Of a stretch of DNA of 30,924 nucleotides, positions 30,483-30,924 are shown piece by piece; the first letter of the stretch is position 1; the number at the start of each line of letters is the position of its first letter. The DNA comes from a virus. The DNA is taken from IMG/VR virus record IMGVR_UViG_3300038856_000046, positions 1 to 30,924 of that record, one strand, 5' to 3'. The notes beneath the pieces are model-generated. The model was given only the letters and a program-made list of their open reading frames with translations. It did not search any database and was not told where the DNA came from. The position numbers were made by a program, and so were the translations under genes.

Positions 30483-30642
30483 AGTAATTCTCCCCACCTT
30501 GATGAATTATCCAAATACTCTGTATAAAATTGTACCATAAAGCAAGTGTTGTAATTGCCCAAAGCTGTGTAATTATATTAACTTGTTGATTAAAATCAGC
30601 AGTTACATACCAAGCTAGTGAGATAAGAATAAACTCAAGCAT
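30460..30642 (-). CDS. Small hydrophobic protein, 60 aa
   Basis: ATG 30642 lies in the end of the upstream gene. Residues about 2-16 (LEFILISLAWYVTAD) and 22-48 (ITQLWAITTLALWYNFIQSI) form two membrane segments. The tail is polar (HQGGENYYDCGSDS). It overlaps the next gene by 23 bases. No family is recognised. Two membrane segments next to early genes could mean an exclusion or antiholin-like role, but this is speculative. Confidence 0.55.
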   Translation of the reverse strand: MLEFILISLAWYVTADFNQQVNIITQLWAITTLALWYNFIQSIWIIHQGGENYYDCGSDS

Positions 30643-30924
30643 CTAATAGTCCGAGTTCAATGAAAGCTCTTTTTAACTCATCATAGGAAATTTTAATTGC
30701 TGGCATAGAGCTTCCTGCATCAAAATAAAACCAGCCATCCGCTAGATTTTTTGTGTGGTTAAGAACTACCTCAGGTTCAAAATATTCCAGACCATAGCAC
30801 ATATGTGTTATTTCTTCAGGATAATGTGGATGCACATAGCCAAAAACCTTGTAGGAATCTGAAGTCCTTACTCCAGTGCCTATCCTGCCTCTGTAAGTTT
30901 CTGTTTTAGCTTTAGGATCGTTTC
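30635..30924 (-). CDS. Partial unknown protein, C-terminal 95 aa
   Basis: The frame is open to the window edge without a stop (reading NDPKAKTETYRGRIGTGVRT then SDSYKVFGYVHPHYPEEITH), so the gene starts outside. An internal GTG at 30835 is thus probably not the start. The visible C-terminus is alpha/beta with PAIKISYDELKRAFIELGLL as a final helix. No family is recognised. Confidence 0.6.
   Translation of the reverse strand, partial: NDPKAKTETYRGRIGTGVRTSDSYKVFGYVHPHYPEEITHMCYGLEYFEPEVVLNHTKNLADGWFYFDAGSSMPAIKISYDELKRAFIELGLLDA

Noticed and set aside
1-30924. CRISPR array, insertion sequence, integrase or attachment site
   Set aside because: No regularly spaced direct repeats, transposase or integrase motifs, or tRNA-flanked repeats were found. 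The repeated 10-mer is irregularly spaced and inside genes.

Overview
This window is most of the genome of a tailed double-stranded DNA phage, probably from a metagenome. GC is low (high 30s percent by eye) and coding is extremely dense, with ATGA, GTGA or TAATG overlaps at most gene junctions. It has two converging arms. The + strand arm (1-16856) carries packaging and virion genes: large terminase, P22-like portal, scaffold, HK97-fold capsid, connector and nozzle-like proteins, three probable internal/ejection proteins up to 1232 aa, an M23 peptidase and a coiled-coil membrane protein. No tape measure, tail tube or sheath gene is seen, so a short-tailed (podovirus-like) particle is the best inference. 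No integrase, repressor, CRISPR, tRNA or rRNA is visible. A strong hairpin terminator at about 16855-16888 separates the arms.

The - strand arm (30924 down to 16889) reads, in transcription order: a partial unknown gene, a small membrane protein, a phage-type protein with an RGHF...HTRG tail, a sortase-like lipoprotein, then a 38-base gap holding a near-consensus promoter that predicts a leaderless mRNA. Next come a Cas4-like nuclease, a RecA-like ATPase, a DUF669-type ssDNA-binding protein, an AEP primase-helicase, a 3'-5' exonuclease, a run of small unknown genes with a holin and a peptidoglycan-binding lysin candidate inside it, a family A DNA polymerase lacking its exonuclease domain, two paralogous zinc-knuckle proteins, a RuvC-like resolvase and a uracil-DNA-glycosylase-fold protein. 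Several genes here are under 60 aa.

The host is probably Gram-positive, and an actinobacterial host fits best. The evidence is an r1t-type holin, a lipobox lipoprotein with a sortase-like domain, a lysin with an HLWH motif that I associate with actinobacterial proteins, and a predicted leaderless transcript. This is an inference.

The most unusual feature is not a gene. A 10-base word, G(C/G)TGTAGCGG, recurs throughout the window: 15 copies of the 8-mer core TGTAGCGG and 20 of TGTAGCG by hand count, against fewer than 1 and about 2-3 expected. It appears in both orientations and in several reading frames (Ala-Val-Ala, Cys-Ser, Leu-Gln or Leu-His, Arg-Tyr-Ser, Ala-Thr), so it looks like a DNA-level signal. 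Other points of interest are the sortase-like lipoprotein without the usual Arg, the split DNA polymerase, a 140-base GC-rich island in the early arm, and a three-frame gene overlap before the portal.
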